A stretch of 64,000 bases of DNA from Dromiciops gliroides (GCF_019393635.1 NC_057864.1:440198322-440262321), one strand, 5' to 3'. Shown: positions 35,531-47,974, numbered from the stretch's first letter. Translations and numbers: made by a program. The notes: generated by a model from the sequence alone, not told the origin.

Positions 35531-36365
35531 CATGGCCCAAGGGCAAGCATAGGGTCCGCTCTTCTCTTTGTATCCTTCTTCCCCTCCCCTTCCCAGCCCT
35601 CCCTCCACACACAGTGCCTCACAAAGCACTGTGTACCCAGTGGGCACTTAACCAGTGCCTCTGATTCACTGATACCTGGCTGAAGCTTTATTTAGAAAGT
35701 CAGCTCAGAACACACTTAGCCTGCTCCACTTCCCTCTGGGCCTGCTCATGCAAGATTACTAACTACCTCCATCCCACTGCCACTTGATGCCATCCCACCC
35801 CTTTCTCTGCTGCCCTCCCCTTTCTCCCAAACTCCAATTCCCCCCACCCACATGGTTTTTCTTCCATGGGAACATGGTTGGTGATGGGATCATCGATGGC
35901 TGAAAGGAAAAAAGGATGGAGGAGACTAAGATTTTATCTCCCAAGTCCCAGTTCTCAAATTCATCCTCTGCTAGAACTGCTATTCAGTCCCAGGAGCCAG
36001 TATTAGTGCCTTGGAGCACTACAGCAGAGGTTCCTGCTCCTTCTGGCCCACCCCTCCTCCCTTACCCCAAGTCTAAACTGGGGCTTATCTACTCATTTTC
36101 CCCTAAAACACATTGTTATAGAAAGTGGGTAAGTCTAAGTACATCACATGTTAAATAGGTTCATGTAGCCTGGCCTGGCAACCTAGCTACCATTTATAAC
36201 ATTATTCCTGTTGCAAAACTGAAATCTTATTTCAGACAACTCAATTGCAAATGAATTTTTCCATGGCAATTCCCTAAATTGTGGTCGGCCTTCCCTTAGG
36301 CAATATAAAGAATGAGTTTGTTTTGATTAAAACTATCCCCATGGAATCTCTCATTTTGCATCACT
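35531..36365. other. Intron, mostly unassigned
   Basis: A weak L2 3' end is possible near 35600-35680 ('gcactgtgtacccagtgggc'). Nothing else recognised. Confidence 0.35.
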
Positions 36366-36366
36366 T

Positions 36367-36466
<100 letters not shown>

Positions 36467-36689
36467 ACTTTTTTAATTTAAAAAATATTTTGTTAGGAGT
36501 TTATTTTCTTATCATTTTATTTCTTTCTATAAAAATGAATGAAGTACCCAAAAACCCAGTTTCCAGTAGATAATATATCTTAAGTCTAAGTTAAAGTTTT
36601 ACTGACCTCCTGTCAGCAGATACTGTTCCAATAGTATGGATTACACAATTTGACAGTTAATTTTAGACCATGATAAATTTTTATTGTAT

Positions 36690-36775
36690 TATGTGTATTC
36701 TTGTTCCCCAGTTGGATTGTAGATTCCTTGAGGATAGGGACTATATTTCCTCACTCCTATATAATGCTTGTGATG
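36690..36775 (+). repeat. L2 3' end
   Basis: 'tagattccttgaggataggg' and 'ctatataatgcttgtg' are a short L2 terminus. Confidence 0.55.
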
Positions 36776-36958
36776 CTTGTTATTTGTCCTTCGTTCTCAA
36801 AGAGGACCATGACATCCTGAGCTGAAGTCATGAATTGCACTGAATTTGATTTAAGTGAGAGATGGCTATGCAAGGTCACCAACCTCACTCTCTCCTCCAG
36901 AGCTACCTGGATCCAGTGGGAAATATATATCAGGATGGCTGGAGATGGCCCTGGATTT
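36776..36958 (-). repeat. SINE tail type 'c' without its head
   Basis: 'ttgtccttcgttctcaaaga', 'ttaagtgagagatggctatg' and 'ggatggctggagatggccct' are the complement of the long 3' tail seen at 4003-4303 and 10757-11035. The tRNA-like head is absent, so the copy is 5'-truncated. Confidence 0.75.
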
Positions 36959-36964
36959 TGGAGT

Positions 36965-37320
36965 TTTTTGGGTTTTGTTTTTTAAATTAACTAATTAATT
37001 AATTTAGAATTTTCCCCAAGTTACACATTAAAAAAAACCAAATTTTTTCACATTGATTTTTTAAAACTTTGTGTTCCAAATTTTCTTCCTCCCTCCCTCC
37101 CTCTTCACCCCTCCCTAAGAAATCAAGCAATTCGATATGTTATACTGTGCAGTCATGCAAAACATCTTCACATTAGGTTGTGAAAGAAAACAGAAAAATA
37201 ACTTTAGAAAGAGGAACTGACAAATAAATTCATACTTCAATCTATATTCAGATACCATCAGTTCTTTCTCTGTTGATGGTTTGCATTTTTCATATGTCCT
37301 TCTGATAGCATCCTGCTCAT
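36965..37320 (-). repeat. L1 3' UTR
   Basis: 'tttccccaagttacacatta', 'tgcagtcatgcaaaacatct' and 'cttcaatctatattcagata' are antisense L1 3'-UTR phrases shared with the copy at 43.7-44.7 kb. Confidence 0.7.
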
Positions 37321-37324
37321 CAAC

Positions 37325-37330
37325 ACATAT

Positions 37331-37377
<47 letters not shown>

Positions 37378-37381
37378 TATA
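37325..37381. repeat. (TACATA)n microsatellite
   Basis: About eight TACATA units border the L1 3' UTR. Confidence 0.95.
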
Positions 37382-37689
37382 ACTTAACCTAAAAAGCCAT
37401 GGCAAATTGGGGGGGGGGGGAGTTGTCTGCGCTTCAGTGGCTTCGGTAATATTTCAAGGCTTCTGAAGTGTTAAGTTTTACAGCCTGTTCTAATATGTTG
37501 TGTTATGCCCTATCTTCTGGTCCTGATGATAAGTTAATAAGCTTAGTTGCTTATTACACATGTTTTTCAAAAATATTTGGGGGTGGGGAGGGTGCAGTAC
37601 ATGAATCCAGTTTTATTTACCATAAGCAACTTCTAACAAGTTGAAAGAACAACTAGAGAAGGCGTAGCTATAATTAAGGGAATATTTTG

Positions 37690-38930
37690 CTCCAAAATCC
37701 CATTCAGTAGAGCACACAAGTGGTGTATTTAGTCTGTACATGCCGCCTGAAGGTGATAACTTTATCTTCCAGGCTTAAACTATATTCACCAGAGGCCAAA
37801 TGAATAGTTTTGCCAGAAGGGGCCCATCTTAAAACACTATTATTAGATAAAACAACGAACAACTGGATCCCAGCAGAAAGACAAATGCCATACCAGATTC
37901 TTTGAGTTGAAATGAGATCTGACTTAATTTTTGGCCACATTTATTCCTCAGTCCATTTCTACTCATGTATTTGTTGAACATCTCAGAATCTTTGTGGTTC
38001 TTTCCTCTTTTCTTTCATTCTTGACATTCTCTTTAATTCATAAATGAAGATTGCTTGCTAAAAATCTTTCTTCATCCTGCATATCTACAACTACTTTTTC
38101 AGAAGGAGACCTTGGGATTTGGTTTTTCCTCCTCACTTCCAACCTGATTTTTCCAAATGTAGAATCTATTCCCCAGTTGTCTTCTGACTCTAAACAAAAC
38201 CACTGTTAGAGACCAGACTGTTCTGTTGATTCTAGATGAATAAATGAGCCACATTGGGAAGGCTTGGATTTACCAGAGGCAGTCAGCGGAGTTACCACAG
38301 CATGCAAGCAGAACCCTAGCTACAAAGTTCCATTTGTAAAATGGCTTCATTCATTTCTCCAAATTCCTAGGCAGTGCCAGATCTCATCCACCCTCCTTCC
38401 CTGACCCCTAAAACTATGTTCTTTTTCTCTTCAAAATATAACAGAAATGCTCTTACTCTTCTATTGCAGTCATCACTGCTTTGGTATGCAACTTGGGAAG
38501 CAAAAAGAAAATTCCACAGTATTCAGGTTTTCTCAACATTTAAAGTCTTAACTGTTCCATTGGCCGTGGGTTTTCTATCCATAATTGAACTGTTTGGGAT
38601 TTTTCTTAAGAGTTCATATTTCTTGGGTCCTGTTCATTTGAGTGTAAGATCTTCCCCTATCTATCAGCTCTCCAATCACAAGAAGTCACACTGTTGCAGA
38701 AATGGAGCAGGTGGCAGCTCAACAAAAGGATGCCCCTTAACTTGCTCTATTAAATCCAATAAACCTATGCTTCACAGACATATTAAAAAATGTCAAAGCA
38801 TTAGTTTGAAGTCAGGCGGTGCAAGTGCACTTGGCCAATTTACAAAATTCACATTGAGTAGTGTCTTTTTACCTGTCGTAGTCATGTGTTGTTTTCTGCC
38901 CTCCTGAATTGTGATGCAGAACCACTTTAG
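37690..38930. other. Unassigned block with long open frames on both strands
   Basis: The plus strand is open for 178 codons (38374-38907, starting at a GTG). The minus strand is open for 78 codons (37704-37940, ATG start) and holds other protein-like stretches such as MQDEERFLASNLHL near 38060. Stops in the joined minus frame are about as frequent as chance, and I recognise no domain. Either a very old retrocopy on the minus strand or accidental frames in unique DNA. No splice-bounded exon is evident. Confidence 0.25.
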
Positions 38931-39260
38931 TACTACACAAAGTGGCCTCCAAACCAGTTACCAATTCATTTAAGGAGAATTCCCTTGAATTGCTTCTCCA
39001 GTGACACACAGAAAAGTATGACAACCTCTGAAAAGATATTAATTAACATAAGCAGTCTCTAATTCCTGCCCTCTGATGTCTTAGTAGCAATACAGGTGTA
39101 ATCCTTTAAGTCAAAACTTTGTTGCTTTTGAGAGAGCAAAAGTAAGTGGCAATGTTAGAAAAAAGTTATGATTTTAAACAAAAGTCTTCAAATGAATGAG
39201 TGTAAATATGTTTACCAGTTCAGAATTAAATTCAAGAAATCACTATCAAAATAATACACT

Positions 39261-39415
39261 GGGGGCAGCTAGGTGGCACAGTGGATTGAGCACTAGCCCT
39301 GGATTCAGGAGGACCTGAGTTCAAATCCAGCATCAGACCCTCGACACTTACTAGCTGTGTGACACTGGGCAAGTCACTTAACCCCAATTGCCTCACCAAA
39401 AAACAAAGACAAAAA
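39261..39415 (+). repeat. Short SINE
   Basis: Head GGGGGCAGCTAGGTGG, core, and tail AAAAAACAAAGACAAAAAA. The target duplication is weak ('aatacactg' / 'atataccattg'). Confidence 0.9.
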
Positions 39416-39579
39416 ATATACCATTGTGTTTATGAAATTGTAAAGTCTAAAATAACTTTAGCTCAGATTTTTGAGAGTACAAAAGAGACTAGAAATGACA
39501 TACTCTTCTGTATCTGACAGCAAGAAACTTTCCTTTGGAGTAGCTCTTGATTCACTCTTCTTCTATACTTTTCTGAATA

Positions 39580-39770
39580 ATAATGATAACAGATCTTTTA
39601 CCTTATAGCTTGCAAAGTACAGGTTGTACAGAGTAATATTATCTCCATTTTACAGAGGAGGGAATGAAAGCACAAGAAAAATAAATGCCATGCTCATAGT
39701 CACATATGAAGTAAGTGGTCACGATGTGAGCCCAGGTCTTCTGCCCCAAACCAAGTGTTCTTTCCAGTAT
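39580..39770 (+). repeat. MIR-like SINE
   Basis: 'tctccattttacagaggagg', 'catgctcatagtcacatatg' and 'aagtgttctttccagtatag' form a degraded MIR 3' half. Confidence 0.6.
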
Positions 39771-40053
39771 AGCATAAAAGACGTTTCAGGAATGGTTCCA
39801 GAAACATTCAGGAAGTCTACCAATACAGCCGCTGGAATAGAAGAACATGAGATACATTTTTTTGTATTCATGAGCATGGTCCTCAGACCTAGATCTGGTG
39901 ATGTCGCTCCTCTACCCAAAATGTCTAGTCCATGAAGCAGTGTGGGCCCTGCTTTGTTATCAAAGAATTTTTGAACAGTTAGGTAACTGCTGGTGGCATC
40001 AGAACATTTCACTGTGGCTCCCAGGCTTTTACTGAATGTAGCATTTCTTATTC

Positions 40054-40607
40054 TGTGGGGACCAATTTTTAATTGGGGAGTGTTAGCTAAGCAGCTCATT
40101 GCAATATTGGGGCAAGGAAGGAGACCAGCAGCCTCCCTCAAAACAGAACAGGATTTATTTTAACAAGAATGAACTTAAAAAAAAAACACAAACAGGATCA
40201 GTAAGATCAAGGGAAAGGAAATAAAATGGGGAAAGGGAAATTATACAACCTGAAAAATACCACTGCCCAGGAATCAGCTGAGAATACACCACAGCCTCTT
40301 CTAGCATCTTCCAGCTTCCAGCCAGAATGCCAGGGAAAAAAAAAAAAACTTCCTTCCTCCCAGCACACTCCATACAGCCCCCAGCCAATTGGATGGCCGC
40401 CCTGACAGTCACATGACTGCACTCACTAGGCTTCCAATCATTATAATTTTGCCAGACCCATGTAGGCATTAGCAAGTGGTGATGATGTGAGGTGCCAGCG
40501 CCATGGCAACAGCTACAACCAGTGGATGGAACACTGTGCGGTTTGCAGAACCCCAGGCCAGTGTGCACTGAGGCATAAAAACCTCAAATAACAATTAATT
40601 CTTTACA
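40054..40607 (-). mobile_element. Solo LTR, ERV1-like, ~554 bp
   Basis: The block starts TGTGGGGACC and ends CTTTACA on the plus strand, that is TG...CA ends, flanked on both sides by the 4-base duplication ATTC (40050-40053, 40608-40611). Four-base duplications are typical of gammaretrovirus-like (class I) elements. On the minus strand a CCAAT box, a TATA-like TATAAT near 40244 and AATAAA near 40150 appear in LTR order. No internal retroviral sequence lies on either side, so it is a solo LTR left by recombination; a fossil with moderate age suggested by intact ends. Confidence 0.8.
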
Positions 40608-40679
40608 ATTCTCTAAGGAAAGCTGATACATTCAAATCTGGTTTTATTTTTTAAATATTAATTTTATGGCAAGAATTTT

Positions 40680-40905
40680 CCTTTAAGAACTTTTGTGGTA
40701 CAATGGATAAAGAACCAGCCTTGGAATCAAGAAACCTGAGTTTTGGTGCTGTCTCTAACACACATAAGCATGTGATCCTAGGTAAGTCAACCTCCCAAGT
40801 AACTCTGTAAGATGCTTGAGGTACAGATGAGTTGCTGACCTGCAATGGTGGGAGGAGTTTCCATGCCCAGGAGTTCCCTTCATGGATGAAATCATAGGTG
40901 CAGAC
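40680..40905 (+). repeat. Long SINE, tail type 'd'
   Basis: The SINE head is degraded ('tttgtggtacaatggataaa'). The 3' part has 'cagatgagttgctgacctgc', 'ggtgggaggagtttccatgc' and 'catggatgaaatcataggtg', a fourth tail type also seen at 59.7 kb. Confidence 0.75.
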
Positions 40906-40999
40906 CAAAATAATAAAATATTACACACATGCATGCATATATATGCACATATTTTACTACAAAGTTCCTTCATATATCAAATTCCCAAGTAGACTTAAA

Positions 41000-42160
41000 A
41001 TGATAATCGTGTGCTCATGCAACTTTCAACCTGAAGGGGAATTTAGAGATCATCTGGCACAAGTTTTTTGATCTATAAAATTTTGATTACAAACAACTTT
41101 TTAAAAACACAATTGTATAAAGCAACATAATACACTGTTATTCATTAGGAGGACTTAAACCTGGAGTTATCTTACAGTGGTGGTGGATCTGAGTTCACCC
41201 ATCTCCACTCCCTCTCCATCCCTCTTTGTGACCAAAAACATATAAACATGGATACATACATGGACATAATGTGTGTGTGTGTGTGTGTTTTGTGTGACAG
41301 CTGGCTTAGGGCTAAGGTTGCAGTCTGTGGTCATGGAACAGATGTTACAATAGATTTCTCTTCTTAAAAAAAAACAGGAAATTCTGAGGACAGTGAGAAA
41401 ACTCTTTCAGCAGAATTGTTTTCCTGCCCTTGTATTGCTTAGAAGAGAACTTGAACCCCTTTCCTTTCCCAACTGGCTTTTCCAATAGCAGGTGATACAA
41501 TGTAGTAGATCTTCCAGCTGCATTTTGCTGCTTGTTCCTAGAAGAGTGACTGTATGCTGCATGGTCAGTTTGGCTTTCATGTTGGCAGGCAAGCCAACTT
41601 CTTATGAAGGCTGTTAATGTTTGCTTGAAGAAAAAATTCACAAAGTTGCCTAGTTTCAAAGTTATAAAGTATTTGAGAAGCAGAAAATGTATGACTAAAA
41701 CTGAAGCAGGCATTTGGATCTTAGGAAGATAAACTTTCAATTAATAATACATTTCTTTTAGATTTCCTTATTATTATTCCTTATTTTAGGTATTACTTAA
41801 TTTGTCATTTGAGTTTGTCTTACAGAACAAGTAGATATTCGATTTTAGTCATTTGAAAGTATTTTCTGTTCTTAAGTTTCTAAGACATTTTCTTATAAAC
41901 ACGAAAGTGTAAAAAAAATATATACAGATCCAGTTTTGCTTTCAAGATGATTCCAGCAGCTTTAATATCCCCATTTGATTTTAGTTATGTATAGTTTCCA
42001 GCAGAAAAAGTACAGGCATCATATGTTTTTGTACCTATTGTTAAAATACTGTTACATCTCTAAGTAACAAAAGTGATCGATCCATGATGAATAATGTAAA
42101 GGGTTGGGTTTTATATCAAAAGAATGAAACCATAAATAGGTTTTAAAAAAATAAATATAC
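41000..42160. other. Intron with a short (TG)n, otherwise unassigned
   Basis: A TG run lies at about 41271-41288. I recognise no family in the rest. The 131-codon minus-strand frame near 41.35-41.74 kb has no known motif. Confidence 0.4.
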
Positions 42161-42164
42161 CTGG

Positions 42165-42275
42165 AATCATAAAATATTAACAACAGAAGAAAGGACCTTA
42201 GTGATCATTTAATCCAAGCCTCCAATTTTTCAGATGAGAAACCTGAGTCTTAGAGACCTTAAGAGGAAAGGAATT
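42165..42275 (+). repeat. MIR-like fragment (SINE target)
   Basis: 'agaaaggaccttagtgatca' and 'tttcagatgagaaacctgag' are MIR-like. The next SINE is inserted in this piece. Confidence 0.55.
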
Positions 42276-42440
42276 AATCGGGCAGCTAGGTGGCACAGTG
42301 GATAGAGTACCCACCCTGGAGTCAGGAGAACCTGAGTTCAAATCCAGCCTCAGACACTTAACACTTAACTAGCTGTGTGACCCTGGGCAAGTCACTTAAC
42401 CCCAATTGCCTCAAAAATAAAAAATTTAAATTTAAAAAAA
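42276..42440 (+). repeat. Short SINE with perfect 15-bp target duplication
   Basis: 'aagaggaaaggaatt' at 42261-42275 and 42441-42455 flanks a complete copy. An intact long duplication suggests a comparatively young insertion. Confidence 0.95.
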
Positions 42441-42499
42441 AAGAGGAAAGGAATTGGGTACAGGAAAAAGAACATGGGATGAGTTCAAGGCCCAGCTCT

Positions 42500-42690
42500 A
42501 TCACTTATAAAAAGGATTTACTAAGTACCTAGTATGTGTTGGGTACTTTACTGAGGCTACAAAGACAACTGCAAGTGTTCCCCTTCCTCCAGGGAGCTAA
42601 CGTTTTATTGGATATTGTGTGGGTTCATATTGATAAATACATACAAGATAAATACAAAGTTGTACATACATCAAATGAGCCTGTATTGTG
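42500..42690 (-). repeat. L2 3' end
   Basis: 'ggatttactaagtacctagt', 'cttcctccagggagctaacg' and 'catacaagataaatacaaag' are antisense L2. Confidence 0.65.
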
Positions 42691-42994
42691 AAATTTTGTG
42701 ACTATAGATAAATCACTTAAGTCTGTTTCCTCATTTGATAAATGGAGATAAAAGGACTATATTATCTTATATCACAGGTATGCTTTGATGAAGACACTTA
42801 AAGTAGTAGCTTTTAGTATAAAAAGAATTTTTACATTGAGTGGAAAATGGGCTAGGATTCCATCTAACCCAGAATTCTTAATGATGATTCTCTTATGATC
42901 CTTAATAATTAGTCAGTATTGGTCAAAATATACTGACTTCCTGCTTAGAAAATATTAGTTTTCAGTATCTTAATGTGAACTTCATCAATAAAAG

Positions 42995-43210
42995 GTGAGC
43001 ATGGAAAGGTGGTATGGTGAAAAGGATGCAGAATCCTTGGGATTCAGGAGACCCGATTGACCTTTAGTAGCCACATAAGTCTTCACCTCTGAACTTTACT
43101 TTCCTGATTTGTAGATATGAGGAAAAGAATCTGCATGCTACATTCCTCACAGAGTTGAGAGGAAAACACTTTCTAAAGCTTAAAACATCATTTAAGTGAG
43201 TTGTTATGTA
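42995..43210 (+). repeat. MIR-like SINE
   Basis: 'gattcaggagacccgattga' and 'ctcacagagttgagaggaaa' follow the MIR pattern weakly. Confidence 0.5.
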
Positions 43211-43715
43211 TTTGTAGAAGACATTGGTCTTATTTATGACTTTACATCAAAAATTCTGTTCAAAGACCCCCCTGGACATAAAGTTGTTGTGTAATCACAA
43301 AAACCATGGGAGACAAAACACCTTCTAACACTGTGTCTCTTATGCATTTTGCTGCTCTTGTTCCCTGTCAAGCCCAAGCAATGTTTAGTAGTGTTTATAC
43401 AATTTAACTAAATTGGATGTTTGGTCTTTATGTGATACTTTGAAAGATGATTTGACTAAAAGTTTTAAAAATAAACTGAAGCTATTTTTGCCCTATAGAG
43501 CCTGACTTGTCACTATTCTTAAACTATTCACCATTCTCATTTCCAAAAACAAGAACATAGAATCCAAACTGTTAAAATAATATTTTAAAACTGACATTTA
43601 TTTGCCTCTAAAAGTACCAAACAGGAAGCCTAAATTTTAAAGACCACTTGTACTTAGCATGTGGTAGTGATGGTAGGATTATGTGTATGTAGGAGAGGAG
43701 AGATTGAAAAGGGGT
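43211..43715. other. Unassigned intron
   Basis: AT-rich; nothing recognised. Confidence 0.4.
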
Positions 43716-43719
43716 AGTA

Positions 43720-44705
43720 TTTATTTTTTTAAGTAGTATTTTATTTTATTTTTTCCCAATTACATGTAAAGATAGCTTTCAACATTCATTTTGGTTTTGG
43801 TTTTGGTTGTTTTTTCTTTTTGTGGGGCAATGAGGGTTAAGTGACTTGCCCAGGGTCACACAGCTAGTAAGTGTCAATTGTCTGAGGCTGGATTAGAACT
43901 CAGGTCCTCCTGAATCCAAGACCAGCTCTTTATCCACTGCACCACTTAGCCGCCCCTCAACATTCATTTTGGTAAGATATTGAGTTTCAAATTTTTCTCC
44001 CTCCCTTCCCTCTCCCCATCCCAAAGCCAGCAAGCAATCTGATATAGGTTATATATCATAATCATGTTAAACATATTTCCACATTAGTCATATTGTAAGG
44101 GAACAGAACAAAAAGAAAAAAACAAAAGAAAGAAACAACATTAACAAAAAATAACAACAAAAGTGAAAATAGTATGCTTCAATCTGCATTCAGACTCCAT
44201 AGTTTTTTCTGGATGTAGAGAGCATTTTCCATCATGTGCCTCTTGGCATTGTCTTGGATCATTGTATTGCTGAGAAGAGCTAAGTCTATCAGTTGATCAT
44301 CACACTGTGTACAGTGTTCTCTTGGTTCTGCTCATCTCACTCAGCATCAGTTCATGTAAGTCCTTCAGTCTTTCTCTGAAATCTGCCTGCTGATCATTTC
44401 TTACAGCACAATAGTATTCCATTGCATTCATATATCACAACTTGTTCAGCTATTCCCCAGTTGGTGGGCATTCCCTCAATTTCCAATTCTTTGCACCACA
44501 AAAAGAGCAGCTATAAATATTTTTGTGTATGTGGGTCCTTTCCCCTTTTTTATGATCTCTTTGGGATACAGGCCTGGTAGTGGTATTGCTGGGTCAAAGG
44601 GTAAGTACAGTTTTATAGCCTTTTGGGCCTGGTTCCAAATTGCTCTCCAGAATGGCTGGATCAGTTCACAAGTCCAAGGGTAGCTGGTTAGTATCAGGAA
44701 GATTT
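43720..44705 (-). repeat. L1 3' UTR, ~0.8 kb, with a SINE inside
   Basis: A T-rich start (the poly-A end) precedes 'caattacatgtaaagatagc', 'atctgcattcagactccata', 'ttggatcattgtattgctga', 'agtattccattgcattcata' and 'attgctgggtcaaagggtaa'. These are well-preserved antisense marsupial L1 3'-UTR phrases, younger than the copies at 24.1 and 37.0 kb. Confidence 0.85.
43796..43956 (-). repeat. Short SINE inside the L1 3' UTR
   Basis: 'tcaacattcattttggt' at 43779-43795 and 43957-43973 is a perfect 17-bp duplication. The head is at the right ('accacttagccgcccc'). Confidence 0.95.
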
Positions 44706-44726
44706 CTTCCAGAAAATGCTTTACAG

Positions 44727-44813
<87 letters not shown>

Positions 44814-44818
44814 ATATA

Positions 44819-44867
<49 letters not shown>
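44727..44867. repeat. (TA)n(TG)n(TATG)n(TA)n microsatellite
   Basis: A ~140-base compound array of the same TA-TG-TA design as that at 36.37 kb. Confidence 0.97.
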
Positions 44868-44869
<2 letters not shown>

Positions 44870-44870
<1 letters not shown>

Positions 44871-46290
44871 TTGAACTTGTTCCTCCTTCAGCAGCCTTTT
44901 ATTGAAGAGAGAGAGTGGCTGTAGTCTGTAATAGCTTGTAGAAGATACTGATAAAATCTCATTATAATGAAGGTTTTCTGTATAACTGACCTATTTCCAT
45001 TTTCTAGAGTGTGGCCCAGAGTAACAGAATTATACAGATCTGATTTAACAAAAAAAAAACCCTGTTAAAGAAATAACCTCGTAAAGCAGTGATTTTTCAG
45101 GTCCAATTACGTGGTATTTCTACCCTGGGACGAAAAGTAAATCTATCTGAGCTACAGCTGTGTTCTTCATGGTGTGGTTTGTTCTGCCATCAAGTCGAAA
45201 GTATCATTTCCTTCTCAGACAATTAAATTCTGTCCTGGAAATTTTACCCAAATTTACCTGCACTAGCAGACAAAATAACATATTAGAAGATCCAGAGGAT
45301 TTGGAAGAAAGTAATGAAGTCATAATATTTTAAAATTAGATCTGAAAGGGACCTGAGACACCATCTATTCCAAACCCCTCATTTACAGATGAAAAGCAGA
45401 GGCTGGGGTGGTTGGAGTAACTTGTGCTCCCAAGGTCACACAGGTAAGTAAGAAACAGCTTCAGAATTTGAACCTGCATCCTCTAACAAAAAACCCAACA
45501 CTTTTTTCCAATTGTAAATATTATTGTAGACACAGTACCTCAACTTGATTTCTCCAGATCCTACAGATTAGGAATATGCTTTCCAGCAGGGCAATCATTA
45601 TAACCAAATTACATTACAACAAAACAATTTTAATATTGGGTAGAGTTGCAGGAAGATCCTTGAAATTCCTTTGAAAGTTGGTTATTTGGAACTCTTATTT
45701 TCCCATACAAACAGATGTATAAAAGTTAACTACTCAGAATAAATCAAATGGGACTATTTAACCAATAACATAGCAAAACTAGAGAGACTGCTAGTTATAA
45801 CATTGTCTATAGCAAAAATTCATTCTGAGTTCCAACTAGCAATGGCAAAAACATTTTTTTCTTTCCTCTATCCTTCTCAGACTGGCCTGGCTTCCTTAGG
45901 GTTTGGGTACCCTGGTAATGAGAACTTCCACTGTGGTGAATGAGAATGAGCTTTTGGGCAGGTCAACTGGCAGCTTCCTGGGGAGCAGAGGCCCTGGGTG
46001 TTGGGGGTAAGAGGCTGGGAGTCAAGATACTTGAAGGTACTAAGAAGTCAAGTCTATTGTAGGTTCGGGATTCTTTGACGGCACTAGTGCCCACAGAAGG
46101 ACTTTGGGGGAATGGAGGCAGGGGACATCAAAGGAGGAAACAACAACTCTTGAATGTCCTGTCACTTGTAAATCAGGTGCTTAACAAGTATGGGACTGCC
46201 TGACTCGATTTTACTTATGCTTAAGTAATTTGTTTATAATGGGCCATGTTTAATAGCCATACTTTATAGCAGAAGAAGTTTGTGTATGTG
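44870..46290. other. Intron, one MIR, otherwise unassigned
   Basis: About 45310-45485 is MIR-like ('ctgaaagggacctgagacac', 'cccaaggtcacacaggtaag'). 45050-45300 and 45840-46250 look unique. Confidence 0.45.
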
Positions 46291-46293
46291 CTG

Positions 46294-46400
46294 TGAGTTC
46301 CTGAGAACCGAGACTGGTTTTTGACTTCTTTGTATCCCCAAGAGCTTAGCACAGTGCCTGGCACATAGTAAGTGCTTAATAAATGGTTGTTGATTTGACT
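46294..46400 (+). repeat. L2 3' end, well preserved
   Basis: 'tttgtatccccaagagctta' and 'gtgcctggcacatagtaagt' run straight into CTTAATAAATGG. Among the best-kept L2 termini in the window. Confidence 0.85.
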
Positions 46401-47720
46401 TATTCAGGGATTAAACTTCTTTTTGGAATGCAGAAAAGCAGTGGGCACCATATGTGGCAGCTATTTCCTAAAAATAGTCAGTTAGATGATATATCTGTCA
46501 GCTGATTTCCTTACAACCTTTTGTCACTGTTTCTTTATTCATATCACAAACTGCTGGGGGGGGGGGGCCGCGGAGCTCCAAGAGAATAAGCAAATCCTTC
46601 ACTTAACTGATATCTCCGTGTCAGTTCTGTTTGTCTGATGGCTGTTAGAAAAGAAAAGAGAAGCTTAATTTTCAAAATGAAAGCTATTTAAAGAACATAC
46701 AGTTCTCCAAAAATTGAAGAGAAGCCTTAGTGCAGATCATGCTGGTGGGGAGTTTTGTTTGATTTATTCAGTTGGAAACGAAAACAATTTAAAAAGGGAA
46801 ATGGCTTATTCCTCTTCTTTTCATTTCCTCTTGTGACTTGTATCTTCCTGACATGTTTTTAGTCTTGTGATTTGGGCTTAATCAGAGATTACTTCCAACT
46901 CCCTGTCTTCCCCCACCCCATAAAGTAAGGCTAGGGTTTGCTTCTAAAAATCCTAGCCAGTAGAACCTTCCAGAGTATTTCAGTAAAGCCAGTTGTTGAG
47001 GATGATTTGGAGGATAGGAGGAAATACCTTATGTTATTGCCTAAACCCTTTAGTGAAAGGGGGCATTTATAAAAGTAAGCCAGAGAGTTCATGTGTGGGA
47101 AATACTCAGCATAGAAAAGGCCTTACTTAGCAATCCCAAAGGAAAACATGAGCTTTTCCCCAGCAGAGAGGCACTTTGTCTACTTATCTTTGATTCTTTC
47201 CTACTCCAATAGCTAAATGTCTCACAACTTCCAAATAGAAATTTCCATACAGAAAACCTAAATTATTCTCTTTCAAAACAGACTTTCAGTCATCACTGAT
47301 GCAGCTTGAACAAAGCAGACCAGTTAGACTATATGCTTGAGCAACAACTAAATAGAAAATAAAGAGGCTTTTATTACCACACAGAGGAGGACAACCCTTC
47401 TAAATATGCCTTCCATCATCAGTTTGGTTTCCCTTTCCACAATTTCCTTCATCATACTTAAATGTACTTTTCTGCCTCATAAAATCATCTCCCAGTAATG
47501 AACTTTAATAGGTAAAAATATTAAGGAAGGCCTGCATTTTTAAAATTTAATTGAGTATAGAATGGGGAAGATGTGGTTAGACAGTGTTTCATGTGAATCA
47601 GATTTGAGAGGGGGGTAAGGAGAATAGCTTTGGTTGACTGAAAACTCAGTATGAGTCAGGAGTATGCTGCCACTGCCGAAAAGCTTATTGTGGTATTAGA
47701 TGACACATTAATAGAAGTAT
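46401..47720. other. Unassigned intron
   Basis: A 12-G run lies at 46556-46567. No gene or repeat recognised elsewhere. Confidence 0.4.
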
Positions 47721-47721
47721 A

Positions 47722-47967
47722 GGGTATGTGGCACAGTGAATAGAGCACCAGGCCTGGAATCAGGAATCAAGAACTCTTCCTGATTTCAAATCTGGCCTTA
47801 AACACATACTAGCTGTGCCACCCTGGGCAAGGCACTTAACCATGTTTGCCTCAGTTTCCTCATTTGTAAAAATGAACTAGAGAAAGAAAGGGCAAAGCAC
47901 TCCAGGATTTCTGCCAAGAAAACCCCAAAGGGGGTCACAAAGAGTTGGATACAACTGAACAACAAGA
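47722..47967 (+). repeat. Long SINE, tail type 'b'
   Basis: 'ggcacagtgaatagagcacc', 'tttgcctcagtttcctcatt', 'ccaagaaaaccccaaagggg' and a CAACTGAACAACAAG end. A short partial duplication ('aatcaggaatcaagaactct') sits in the head region. Confidence 0.85.
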
Positions 47968-47974
47968 ACAAAAG

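Noticed and set aside
39719-40568. Two minus-strand open frames of 140 and 137 codons
   Set aside because: One largely coincides with the solo LTR and the other overlaps its edge and MIR sequence. Neither shows a domain.
46556-46580. G-run followed by CCGCGGAGCTCC, resembling a cloning polylinker
   Set aside because: Only two adjoining hexamer-like sites with ordinary intron on both sides and no further vector sequence; coincidence is likelier.
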